Below the pieces are notes generated by a model that worked only from the letters and a program-made list of their open reading frames with translations, did not search any database and had not been told where the DNA came from. From NCBI GenBank assembly GCA_012516125.1, contig JAAYXB010000046.1, forward strand, positions 1 through 53,617: a DNA stretch of 53,617 bases. Reading direction: 5' to 3'. The stretch is from Bacillota bacterium (lineage in GTDB: Bacteria > Bacillota > SHA-98 > UBA4971). Below are positions 44,890 to 53,617 of this stretch, in pieces (position 1 is the first letter of the stretch; each line of letters starts with the position of its first letter). The translations under genes were made by a program, and so were the position numbers.

Positions 44890-45705
44890 TCACATAAGGA
44901 ACAACACCACGTAATAGTACGCTACGGGAATAGCAAACAACACGCTATCGATTCTGTCAAGCACCCCGCCATGCCCCGGCAGAAAGGCACCAGAGTCCTT
45001 AACGTGGGCGTTGCGTTTCATGGCGGACTCAGCCAGGTCGCCAGCCTGCCCGGCCACTCCGATCGCAAGGGAGAGCGCGACCGCGTGAACAAAGGAAACC
45101 CTGGGCCACCACCCGAAGGCCGCCCCCACCATCCTGGCACCGACGCCCACGCATACCCCCGTGACAAGGCCCGACACAGCGCCTTCCACGCTCTTGTTTG
45201 GGCTCACTTCCGGTATGAGCTTGTGCCTACCGAAAGCGCTTCCAAGAAAGTAAGCGCCGATGTCGTTCGCCCACACCGTGAGAAGAGCCGTCACAACGTG
45301 TCCGAGCCCTGCGGCCGTGCCCCCGAGTCCCCTCAGGAGGAGAAGAAGGGCCACAGCCCAGCCCACGTACGCTGCGCCGAATACGGTCACCGCCGGGTTT
45401 GCGATAGCCGATTGCCGGCCGAGCTTGAGCGTCTGAAAGACAAGGCTCACAACGATCATGCCCGCGAGGGTGGCGCCCACTGCGGCGCTCGAGCCAAGGT
45501 ACCCTGCGAGAGCGAACGACACGACCCCCAGCACCCCGACAGCCGGGGCCGGCTCGAGCCCCGCCCCCCTTGCGAGCCTGTAAAACTCGAGAACAGCGCC
45601 AACGCCGATGCCTGCGACCACTACCGCGAGATACGGCCCGCCGGCCACGACCACTGCTATCACGACTGGCGCAGCAACGAGTGCGCTTACGACCCTTTCC
45701 CGCAC
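44890..45705 (-). CDS. cdsA: Phosphatidate cytidylyltransferase
   Basis: Makes CDP-diacylglycerol from phosphatidic acid and CTP at the membrane. 271 residues with about seven hydrophobic segments and the C-terminal signature GDLAESAMKRNAHVKDSG followed by LPGHGGVLDRIDS. GTG (MRERVVSALVAAP) is chosen because AAGGAGG is 8 nt upstream; an extension to 45807 runs into uppS. Confidence 0.93.
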   Translation of the reverse strand: MRERVVSALVAAPVVIAVVVAGGPYLAVVVAGIGVGAVLEFYRLARGAGLEPAPAVGVLGVVSFALAGYLGSSAAVGATLAGMIVVSLVFQTLKLGRQSAIANPAVTVFGAAYVGWAVALLLLLRGLGGTAAGLGHVVTALLTVWANDIGAYFLGSAFGRHKLIPEVSPNKSVEGAVSGLVTGVCVGVGARMVGAAFGWWPRVSFVHAVALSLAIGVAGQAGDLAESAMKRNAHVKDSGAFLPGHGGVLDRIDSVLFAIPVAYYYVVLFLM

Positions 45706-45751
45706 CCTCCCGGCCTCCTTCCGCAGTGCGCCCCCGCCCTCCACCTGAAAG

Positions 45752-46576
45752 CTAAATGCCGCCGAACCTGCGGACGCGCCTCTGGTACTCCTGAACCGCC
45801 CTGACAAGCTCGCGGCGCGTGAAATCAGGCCACAACACCGGGGTCACGTACAGCTCGGTGTACGCAGCCTGCCAGAGAAGGAAGTTCGAGATCCTCATCT
45901 CTCCTCCCGTCCGGATGAGGAGGTCGGGATCAGGAACGCCCGCCGTATAAAGCCGAGCCTCTAGGGCATGGCCATCGATCTCGCCGGGGTTGAGGTCGCC
46001 CCGGGCCACCTCCTCGGCCATTCGCCTCGCGGCTCTCACGATCTCGTCGCGCCCGCCGTAGTTTATGGCGAGGTTCACCAGAATGCCGCTGTTTTCCCTC
46101 GTCGCCTCCTCTACGCGGGTCACCGCGCGCACCACTGCGGAGGGCAATCCGTCTCGCGCTCCTATCACCCGGACGCGCGCCCCGAAATCGATGAGGGCGT
46201 TGAGCTTTTTCTCAAACATCTCCACGAGCAGGTTCATCAGGCCATTCACTTCGTCGGCCGGCCGCTTCCAGTTCTCCGTGGAGAAGACATAGAGCGTGAC
46301 CACCTCGATGCCCATCTCAGAGGCAGCTCTCACTATGTCCTCGGCCCGGTCCGCGCCGACCCTGTGCCCGGCGAGTCTCGGCAAGCCGCGTCTCGTCGCC
46401 CACCTACCGTTGCCGTCCATGATTATCGCCACATGCCGCGGCAGCCTGGCCCTGTCCACGGACGGCAGGTCGTCCACGTCTCCCGTTGCTCCCTGCACGC
46501 CCGGCCTCCCCAGCAGCCTCATAAGAACCCGGACAGGGTTCACAAGAGCCGTCACCCCCCTCCGGAGCCACACCAC
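45752..46576 (-). CDS. uppS: Undecaprenyl diphosphate synthase
   Basis: cis-prenyltransferase that makes the C55 lipid carrier for peptidoglycan. 274 residues with IIMDGNGRWA (catalytic Asp54), GHRVGAD, LYVFSTENWKRP and the C-terminal LLIRTGGEMRISNFLLWQ. It has a 40-residue N-terminal lead with basic residues before the conserved core. GTG at 46576 has GGAGG at 7 nt. Grouped with cdsA, dxr, rseP and ispG. Confidence 0.95.
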   Translation of the reverse strand: MVWLRRGVTALVNPVRVLMRLLGRPGVQGATGDVDDLPSVDRARLPRHVAIIMDGNGRWATRRGLPRLAGHRVGADRAEDIVRAASEMGIEVVTLYVFSTENWKRPADEVNGLMNLLVEMFEKKLNALIDFGARVRVIGARDGLPSAVVRAVTRVEEATRENSGILVNLAINYGGRDEIVRAARRMAEEVARGDLNPGEIDGHALEARLYTAGVPDPDLLIRTGGEMRISNFLLWQAAYTELYVTPVLWPDFTRRELVRAVQEYQRRVRRFGGI

Positions 46577-46601
46577 GGCCTTTCCTCCCACCGAAACGAC
46601 T

Positions 46602-46636
46602 CAAGGGGAGGATGACCTCCCGGCGACCTCCCCTTG
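46602..46636 (-). terminator. 10-bp hairpin between ferredoxin and uppS
   Basis: Perfect arms CAAGGGGAGG and complement with a 15-nt loop, beginning 16 nt after the ferredoxin stop codon. Only GTTTCG follows, so it is probably a leaky terminator separating the translation-factor genes from the lipid/isoprenoid genes. Confidence 0.5.
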
Positions 46637-46652
46637 GCCATGCATGTGAACC

Positions 46653-46829
46653 CTATTCCTCTTCCACTATCGCGCCCGAGGAGCACTCCTCAGCACACAG
46701 CCCGCAGTCGGTGCAGACCTCGGGGTCAATCACAAACTTGTCCTCTCCCTCGCTGATCGCCTCAAAGGGGCACACCTCTGCGCACGAGCCGCACTTGGTG
46801 CAGTCATCAGTGATCACGTGGGGCAACAC
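46653..46829 (-). CDS. 2[4Fe-4S] ferredoxin
   Basis: 58-residue clostridial-type ferredoxin with two CxxCxxCxxxC motifs (CTKCGSCAEVCP and CTDCGLCAEEC). A low-potential electron carrier and the likely partner of CODH, Nfn and HydABC, although it sits in a housekeeping operon. GTG at 46829 has GGGAGG at 5 nt; GTG 46835 overlaps the ribosome site. Confidence 0.93.
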   Translation of the reverse strand: MLPHVITDDCTKCGSCAEVCPFEAISEGEDKFVIDPEVCTDCGLCAEECSSGAIVEEE

Positions 46830-46841
46830 GGCCACCTCCCT

Positions 46842-48820
<1,979 letters not shown>

Positions 48821-48841
48821 AAGCGCTACCTCCCTGCAAAT

Positions 48842-49708
48842 CTACCGCTCGGTGTCGTCGTCGCGCACCGTGGCGTGATCGTCGTCGGCAACCTCCGCAA
48901 CCTCGAGGTCGAGCGGCATCTCGACGACGTCTGTCGCGCCGTCAACGTACTCGCCCTCGAGCTCGTGCTCGCGGATCTCGCCGTTCAAGGACGCCTCCTG
49001 GGCCTCAGGCGCGAGAGCCGCGTCGCGGCCCTCAAGACCCTCTATCACGGCGTCAGCCATCTTGCCGCAGATCAGTTTCACCGCGCGGATGGCGTCGTCG
49101 TTCCCGGGGATCACGTAATCGACCTCGTCCGGATCGCAGTTTGTATCCACGATCCCTACCACAGGTATGCCGAGCTTTCTCGCTTCTTGCACTGCTATTC
49201 TCTCCTTACGGGGATCGACCACGAAAACGGCGCCCGGTAGCCCCGACATCTCGCGGATTCCACCGAGGAACCGCTCGAGCTTCTCTTTCTCCTTCACAAG
49301 CCGCATGACTTCTTTCTTGGGAAGGACCTCGAACGACCCGTCCGCCTGCATCTTCTCTAGCATCCGAAGGCGTTCGATTCGTTTGCGAATGGTGCGGAAG
49401 TTGGTGAGCATCCCGCCGAGCCAGCGTTCGTTCACATAGAACATGCCGCACCGCTCGGCCTCTTCCTTGATGGTGTTGCGCGCCTGCTTTTTCGTGCCCA
49501 CGAACAGGATGGTGCCGCCCTCCCGCACGACACGCTTGACAAACTCATAGGCCTCGTCGATCTTCCTCACGGTTTTCTGGAGGTCTATGATGTATATGCC
49601 GTTGCGCTCGGTGAAGATGAAGGGCTTCATCTTGGGGTTCCAGCGCCTGGTCTGGTGGCCGAAATGAACCCCAGCCTCGAGCAACTGCTTCATGGTGACT
49701 ACTGCCAC
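48842..49708 (-). CDS. rpsB: Ribosomal protein S2 with acidic C-terminal tail
   Basis: 288 residues. The S2 core is complete ([45 protein letters not shown]). After about residue 238 a tail of about 50 residues rich in Asp and Glu follows (ending [10 protein letters not shown]). GTG at 49708 (MAVVTMKQL) has GGAGGAGGTGAG upstream. The frame is open much further upstream (to 50716), but that part lies under the gerA gene and is not S2. Confidence 0.97.
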   Translation of the reverse strand: MAVVTMKQLLEAGVHFGHQTRRWNPKMKPFIFTERNGIYIIDLQKTVRKIDEAYEFVKRVVREGGTILFVGTKKQARNTIKEEAERCGMFYVNERWLGGMLTNFRTIRKRIERLRMLEKMQADGSFEVLPKKEVMRLVKEKEKLERFLGGIREMSGLPGAVFVVDPRKERIAVQEARKLGIPVVGIVDTNCDPDEVDYVIPGNDDAIRAVKLICGKMADAVIEGLEGRDAALAPEAQEASLNGEIREHELEGEYVDGATDVVEMPLDLEVAEVADDDHATVRDDDTER

Positions 49709-49754
49709 GATCTCACCTCCTCCCCCACCGGTTATCCCTCCGCCCCGTTCATCC

Positions 49755-49791
49755 CCCGACAAAACCCGTGCAAACGGGCACCGTTGTCGGG
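49755..49791 (-). promoter_or_regulatory. Compound hairpin in the rpsB leader
   Basis: Outer arms CCCGACAA/TTGTCGGG enclose a small CCCGT/ACGGG hairpin, within the predicted 110-nt leader and 47 nt before the rpsB start. It could be an S2 autoregulatory leader structure; similarity to a described S2 leader was not tested. Confidence 0.45.
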
Positions 49792-49823
49792 ATCCAGGAG
49801 CGTGCGTGCTCACACCAAATGGT

Positions 49824-49852
49824 AGTATACCACACGAGTATATCCATATCAA
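49824..49852 (-). promoter_or_regulatory. Promoter of the rpsB-tsf-pyrH-frr operon
   Basis: Minus strand: -35 TTGATA (49852-49847), 17-nt spacer, -10 TATACT (49829-49824). Strong sigma-A match facing away from gerA. Confidence 0.75.
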
Positions 49853-49880
49853 CGAAGGCGCACCATGAAATTTTCGCGCC

Positions 49881-49910
49881 TGAATACCCGGCCGGCTCCG
49901 GGGAATACCT
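49881..49910 (+). promoter_or_regulatory. Possible forespore (sigma-G type) promoter of gerA
   Basis: Plus strand TGAATA (49881-49886) equals the sigma-G -35 consensus; 17 nt later AATACCT partly matches the CATACTA -10. It ends about 50 nt before the gerA start. Germination receptor operons are normally made in the forespore, which agrees, but the -10 match is poor. Confidence 0.3.
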
Positions 49911-49958
49911 AACTTATGAGCGCAAAGCGCGCTTTCTCCGGGGCGGAGGTCTCCGAGC

Positions 49959-52286
49959 TTGGGCTTCCTTCGAGACGTGCTCAACGAGATAGTGTCCCTG
50001 CTCTCTTTCGAAAGTCCGGCGAGGGAAGAGGAGTTCGTCCTCGACACCCAGCCGAAGCTGCCCGGACTCACATCCGACGTGGCCCAGGCCGGGGTCCCAG
50101 AGCCGTCCGCGCCAGGTGGACCAGCCAGGGGACAGGCCCAGACCCGGAACCAGAGCCAGGGCCAGAGCCAGAGCCAGGGGCAGGGCCAGGGGCAGGGCCA
50201 GAGCCTGAACGAAGGCAGGTCCCAACAGCCCGGGCCCGCCCGAAGTTGCTCAGGACGGCCCTCGGCAGCGGCAGGGCTTCCGGAGGTCCTGCCGCGCACG
50301 CCGTACGGTTTCGTTCGGCCCAGGAAGATGTCTACGGTCAAGGTCGGGGCTGGCCCAACACCGCGCCGACCGACGATCTCTCGCCCAGGGACCGCCCGCC
50401 ATGAGATCTCGGACGAGATCTCTCCTCTGCCACGCGGTGGAAAGGATAGCCGCGCAAGACAACAGAACGTCCCGCACAGGAGCACACAGCAACAAGGACA
50501 GGGACAGGAACAGGAACAGGAACAGAGCTTGGGACCGGAAGCGGGACCTGCCAGAGGATCAGGCGACGAAGGGGCAGGCCCCAAGAGCCCAGGAGGCCCG
50601 GCCGGAACGGGACAAGGAGGGGGATCGGCACCCCGGCTAGGTGGCGGGCAGGGACAAAAGGGAGACGAGGTGAAGCCCCTTGCCGAAAGCCTCCAGGCAA
50701 ACCTGGACGCGCTCAAGCAGATCCTCCATTATGGCTTGAACTCGGATGTGATCGTGAGGGAGTTCGACATACCCACGACCCCTCCGACGAAGGCTGCCAT
50801 TGTGTTCATGGAGGGCCTGTCCAGCAAGGACATCATCAACCTTGCCATCCTTCAGCCGCTCATGCTCATATCCAACCTCGACAGGGATCTTCGGGCCGCA
50901 GACGTGCTCGAGATCGTCGAGCGACGCCTCCTCCCCGGCAACCAGGTGTCGCGCAAGGACAATCTCCGGGGCATCGTCGAGGGGGTGATATCCGGCACCA
51001 CGAGCCTTTTCATCGAAGGATGCAGCACCGCGCTGGAGATCGAGACCAAGTCGTGGGAGCACCGGGGCGTGAGCCAGCCCACCGCGGAGATGGTGGTCCA
51101 CGGTCCCCAAGAGGCGTTCAACGAAACCCTGAAGAACAACGTGGCGCTCGTGCGAAGGCGCATGCGCACGCCCGATCTCGTGAGCGAGGTCCTCAAGGTG
51201 GGGACGCTCTCCCGGGTGGACTGTGCGGTCCTTTATGTGGAAGGCCTCACAAATCCCAAGCTCGTGGCCGAGGTGAAGAGGCGCATCAACGGGATCAGGG
51301 CGGACCAGATCCAGGACACAGGCGTGCTCGAGCAATTCATCGAGGACCGACCGTTCGTGCTGGTGCCGCAGACCCTGTCTACCGAGCGCCCCGACAGAAT
51401 GGCGGCCTTTCTTTCCGAGGGGCACGTCGGGATCCTCCTCGACGGAAGCCCGTTCGGCCTTGTGGTGCCCGCCACCTTCTGGTCTCTACTTCACGCCGCG
51501 GAGGACCATTTCTTGAGATGGCCGTTCGGCACCTTCCTGCGCCTCGTCCGCATGGTCGCCCTCGTCGTGGCGCTGCTGCTGCCGGCGGTGTATATCGCCA
51601 TGACCAACTTCCACCCGGAGATGATCCCCACCGACCTCCTCCTTGCCATCGCCGCCACGCGCGAGAGGGTACCCTTCCCTACGGCGATCGAGGTGCTCAT
51701 CATGGAGGTGTCGTTCGAGCTTATCCGGGAGGCGGGGATTCGGGTCCCCGGGGTCATCGGCCCCACCCTGGGCATAGTCGGCGCACTCATCCTGGGCCAG
51801 GCAGCCGTAGCAGCCTCAATCGTCAGCCCTATTCTGGTGATAATCGTGGCACTGACCGCGCTCGGGTCGTTCGCGATACCGAACTTCAACATGGCGTTCG
51901 CTGCGCGGATCACGCGGTTCGTGTACATCCTCTTTGCAGCGGCGTTCGGCTTCTACGGCATCGCGGTGGGAGTGTTCATACAGATGATGATATACGTGAG
52001 TACCAGGTCGTTCGGTGTCCCGTTCATGTCGCCCATAGCCCCGTTCGCCCAGTCCGGCGGAGACCTCGTCCTTCGGTATCCATCGTGGAGCATGGAGCTG
52101 CGCCCCGCATTCTTGCAGACCCAGCACAGGGAGCGGCAGCCTGAGGTCGGGCGCAAGTGGACGCAGTCGGGGGGCGTTGACACATCGTCGCCCAGCCCGC
52201 CCGCCCAGCCCCAGCAGGGAGTGGGCGCAGGCAGCGAGGGCAAGACCAGGTCATCGCAGGGCAAGGGAGGCCGGAGACGTGCTTGA
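49959..52286 (+). CDS. gerA: Spore germination receptor subunit A (GerA family) with long repetitive N-terminus
   Basis: Nutrient germinant receptor A subunit in the spore inner membrane. 775 residues: a short conserved start ([15 protein letters not shown]), a low-complexity Gln/Gly/Pro/Ser region (about 45-240), then the GerA soluble domain ([36 protein letters not shown]) and about five membrane segments ([19 protein letters not shown] onward) containing [22 protein letters not shown]. The disordered N-terminus is much longer than usual. TTG start with GGAGG at 9 nt. It overlaps gerB by 8 nt. Confidence 0.93.
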   Translation: MGFLRDVLNEIVSLLSFESPAREEEFVLDTQPKLPGLTSDVAQAGVPEPSAPGGPARGQAQTRNQSQGQSQSQGQGQGQGQSLNEGRSQQPGPARSCSGRPSAAAGLPEVLPRTPYGFVRPRKMSTVKVGAGPTPRRPTISRPGTARHEISDEISPLPRGGKDSRARQQNVPHRSTQQQGQGQEQEQEQSLGPEAGPARGSGDEGAGPKSPGGPAGTGQGGGSAPRLGGGQGQKGDEVKPLAESLQANLDALKQILHYGLNSDVIVREFDIPTTPPTKAAIVFMEGLSSKDIINLAILQPLMLISNLDRDLRAADVLEIVERRLLPGNQVSRKDNLRGIVEGVISGTTSLFIEGCSTALEIETKSWEHRGVSQPTAEMVVHGPQEAFNETLKNNVALVRRRMRTPDLVSEVLKVGTLSRVDCAVLYVEGLTNPKLVAEVKRRINGIRADQIQDTGVLEQFIEDRPFVLVPQTLSTERPDRMAAFLSEGHVGILLDGSPFGLVVPATFWSLLHAAEDHFLRWPFGTFLRLVRMVALVVALLLPAVYIAMTNFHPEMIPTDLLLAIAATRERVPFPTAIEVLIMEVSFELIREAGIRVPGVIGPTLGIVGALILGQAAVAASIVSPILVIIVALTALGSFAIPNFNMAFAARITRFVYILFAAAFGFYGIAVGVFIQMMIYVSTRSFGVPFMSPIAPFAQSGGDLVLRYPSWSMELRPAFLQTQHRERQPEVGRKWTQSGGVDTSSPSPPAQPQQGVGAGSEGKTRSSQGKGGRRRA
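50115..50215 (+). repeat. Hexamer repeat in gerA encoding Gln-Gly/Gln-Ser runs
   Basis: Repeated CAGGGC/CAGAGC/AGGGGC units in frame, producing [18 protein letters not shown] second, shorter CAGGAA/CAGGGA array near 50490-50530 gives GQEQEQEQ. Periodicity of 6 preserves the frame under slippage. Confidence 0.75.
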
Positions 52287-53394
52287 GGAGGGAAGAATAG
52301 GCACAAACGAGGCCATCGCCGCCACCGTGTATTTCCTTTCATCGAAGCTGTTCATCTCGTTCCCGCAGCAGATGGCGACGGTGGGCCTCACGGCTGCCTG
52401 GATGGTGCCTATCATCAGCTTCGGCACGGGAGCGCTCGGGTTCCTTATCATCGCCGCCCTATTGAAGCGTTATCCCCGCATGAGCATAGTTGAGATAGGT
52501 GAGGAAGTGGCTGGTCCTGTGCTCGGCGGCCTTGCCGCTCTGGGGTACCTGGCCTTTTTCTTTGCTGCCACGATCCTCGTCATGCGGGAGTTCTCTGAGA
52601 CGGTAGGGACCGCCCTCCTCCCCCGCACACCGCTCTCGGTGATAACAGCCATCTTCGTCCTGGTCACTCTCGTCGCCGTCTTCCTTGGAGCGGAGGCACT
52701 CACGAGGGCGGCCTTTCTCGCCGCACCTCTCATAGTAGTAACCCTCGTCTTCCTGAACATCCTGTCGCTCCCGCAGGCCAACTTCGACGCGATGTTTCCT
52801 CTGTTCGGCCCGGGTCTTGGTAAGCTCGTCTATCATGGAGTGCTCCACTCGGCCGTCGCCGGCGAGGTCATGTTCCTCGGGGTCATAGCCCCCCAGCTCA
52901 GGGACGGGCAGAAACTGCGCATGATGGGACTGGTCAGCATAGCGATGACCGCCGTCTTCACCAGCGTGTCGCTGCTCGTCTTCGTGACGGTGTTCCCTTA
53001 CCCGCTCTGCGCGCACATCCCGTACCCCGGTTACGAGACATCGACCCTCATCTACGTGGGCCGATTCTTCCAGCGGGTTGAGGTAGCATTCGTGTTCCTG
53101 TGGGTCATAAGCGGGTGCATCGAGCTTGGACTGGGCGCTTACACTTCAACGATGATCCTCGCCCGAATGCTCAAGCTGCCTGTGTACCGCCCGATCCTGC
53201 CCGCGGTGGCCATCATCGGCTACACACTGGCATTTGTGCCGCCCGATGTTCCCACCTCGACCAGGCTCGACTTCGAGCTCGTAAGGACTTTCGGCGGCAT
53301 CGCGGTTTTCGTTGTCCCAGCACTCTTGCTGCTCGTCGCACAGGTGAAGGAAGCTCGCAAGGCCGAAGGAAGGGGACGGACCCGCGGTGCGTGA
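52279..53394 (+). CDS. gerB: Spore germination receptor subunit B (GerB family, APC-type transporter fold)
   Basis: 371-residue membrane protein with about ten segments, related to amino-acid permeases; it is thought to bind germinant. Family features: start GRIGTNEAIAATVYFLSSKLFISFPQ, PRMSIVEIGEEVAGP and the C-terminal LPAVAIIGYTLAFVPP (quoted in parts). GTG at 52279 has GGAGG at 8 nt; earlier codons to 52177 belong to another frame of gerA. Confidence 0.92.
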   Translation: MLEEGRIGTNEAIAATVYFLSSKLFISFPQQMATVGLTAAWMVPIISFGTGALGFLIIAALLKRYPRMSIVEIGEEVAGPVLGGLAALGYLAFFFAATILVMREFSETVGTALLPRTPLSVITAIFVLVTLVAVFLGAEALTRAAFLAAPLIVVTLVFLNILSLPQANFDAMFPLFGPGLGKLVYHGVLHSAVAGEVMFLGVIAPQLRDGQKLRMMGLVSIAMTAVFTSVSLLVFVTVFPYPLCAHIPYPGYETSTLIYVGRFFQRVEVAFVFLWVISGCIELGLGAYTSTMILARMLKLPVYRPILPAVAIIGYTLAFVPPDVPTSTRLDFELVRTFGGIAVFVVPALLLLVAQVKEARKAEGRGRTRGA

Positions 53395-53617
53395 GGTAAG
53401 AGAGGGGGAAATAGGACGCACCCGGCCCGCACTGTCCCTATTGCTCTTCCTCGTGACAGTCGTGTGCGCATCAGGGTGCTGGGACAGGACGGAGGTGGAT
53501 GATCTGGCCTTCATCATGGCGATTGGCCTCGACGAGGCCCCGAACGACCAGGTGTACGTGACCTTTCATATAGCCGTCCCGAGGGCGGTGGCCGGGGGCG
53601 GCGGGTCCGGCCACCGC
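53387..53617 (+). CDS. gerC: Spore germination receptor lipoprotein GerC (N-terminal part, cut by window edge)
   Basis: The first 77 codons of a GerC-type lipoprotein: a short charged start, a hydrophobic signal segment (LSLLLFLVTVVC) and a lipobox ending ASGC, followed by the hallmark GCWDRTEVDDLAFIMAIGLD. It overlaps gerB by 8 nt, giving the usual A-B-C order. The GTG start has only a weak AGGGGA ribosome site, as expected for translational coupling. The C-terminus is outside the window. Confidence 0.9.
   Translation, partial: MREVREGEIGRTRPALSLLLFLVTVVCASGCWDRTEVDDLAFIMAIGLDEAPNDQVYVTFHIAVPRAVAGGGGSGHR

Noticed and set aside
49709-50716. Upstream extension of the rpsB frame to 624 codons
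   Set aside because: The added part lies under the N-terminal region of gerA, is Pro/Cys/Arg-rich noise, crosses the mapped promoter region and is not part of any S2 protein.

Overview
The window is GC-rich and almost every gene lies on the minus strand; only the last 3.7 kb is read on the plus strand. Wood-Ljungdahl genes, electron-bifurcating hydrogenase genes, a T-box leader and a GerA-type spore germination operon together point to an anaerobic, endospore-forming Bacillota (Clostridia-like acetogen, carboxydotroph or syntroph). The genus cannot be fixed from the sequence alone.

Bases 1-20000 (minus) form a Wood-Ljungdahl/CODH-ACS block. In transcription order (high to low coordinate) it runs cooC, cooF, cooS, an FAD/NAD oxidoreductase, acsB, acsC, a RACo-type corrinoid activator, a second CooC-type ATPase, acsD, acsE, a MaoC-like hotdog protein, nfnA, nfnB, fhs, ndk, and a NuoF-like flavoprotein fused to a GltD-type Fe-S domain that runs off the window. 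Together these genes activate formate on tetrahydrofolate, move the methyl group through the corrinoid protein, reduce CO2 to CO, assemble acetyl-CoA, and exchange electrons between ferredoxin, NADH and NADPH.

Bases 20000-23200 hold a 0.8 kb gene-free tract full of short GGTCC/GGACC palindromes, the redox regulator gene rex, and a MntA/HepT toxin-antitoxin pair. Bases 23200-32200 hold the trimeric [FeFe] hydrogenase hydABC and a putative H2/redox-sensing cluster: two DRTGG proteins, two stand-alone HATPase proteins, a HydS-like [FeFe] hydrogenase homologue, a PHP protein and an RseC-like protein. Three Rex-like operators (TTGTGAA plus an inverted CACAA-type arm, 18 bp) lie upstream of cooC, upstream of cooS and upstream of the hydrogenase operon, so one NADH sensor probably controls CO metabolism and H2 metabolism together.

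Bases 32200-49700 are housekeeping genes: a SPOR protein, a FolC-NTPase fusion, nth, T-box controlled valS, a GT2 glycosyltransferase, ispG, rseP, dxr, an AI-2E/YtvI permease, cdsA, uppS, a ferredoxin, frr, pyrH, tsf and rpsB. A strong divergent promoter region separates rpsB from the plus-strand gerA-gerB-gerC operon, whose last gene is cut by the window edge. Low-complexity, short-period repeats recur in or beside several genes (valS leader and N-terminus, a DRTGG protein tail, gerA N-terminus). Start codons were chosen from ribosome-binding-site spacing and family N-termini; many are GTG or TTG.
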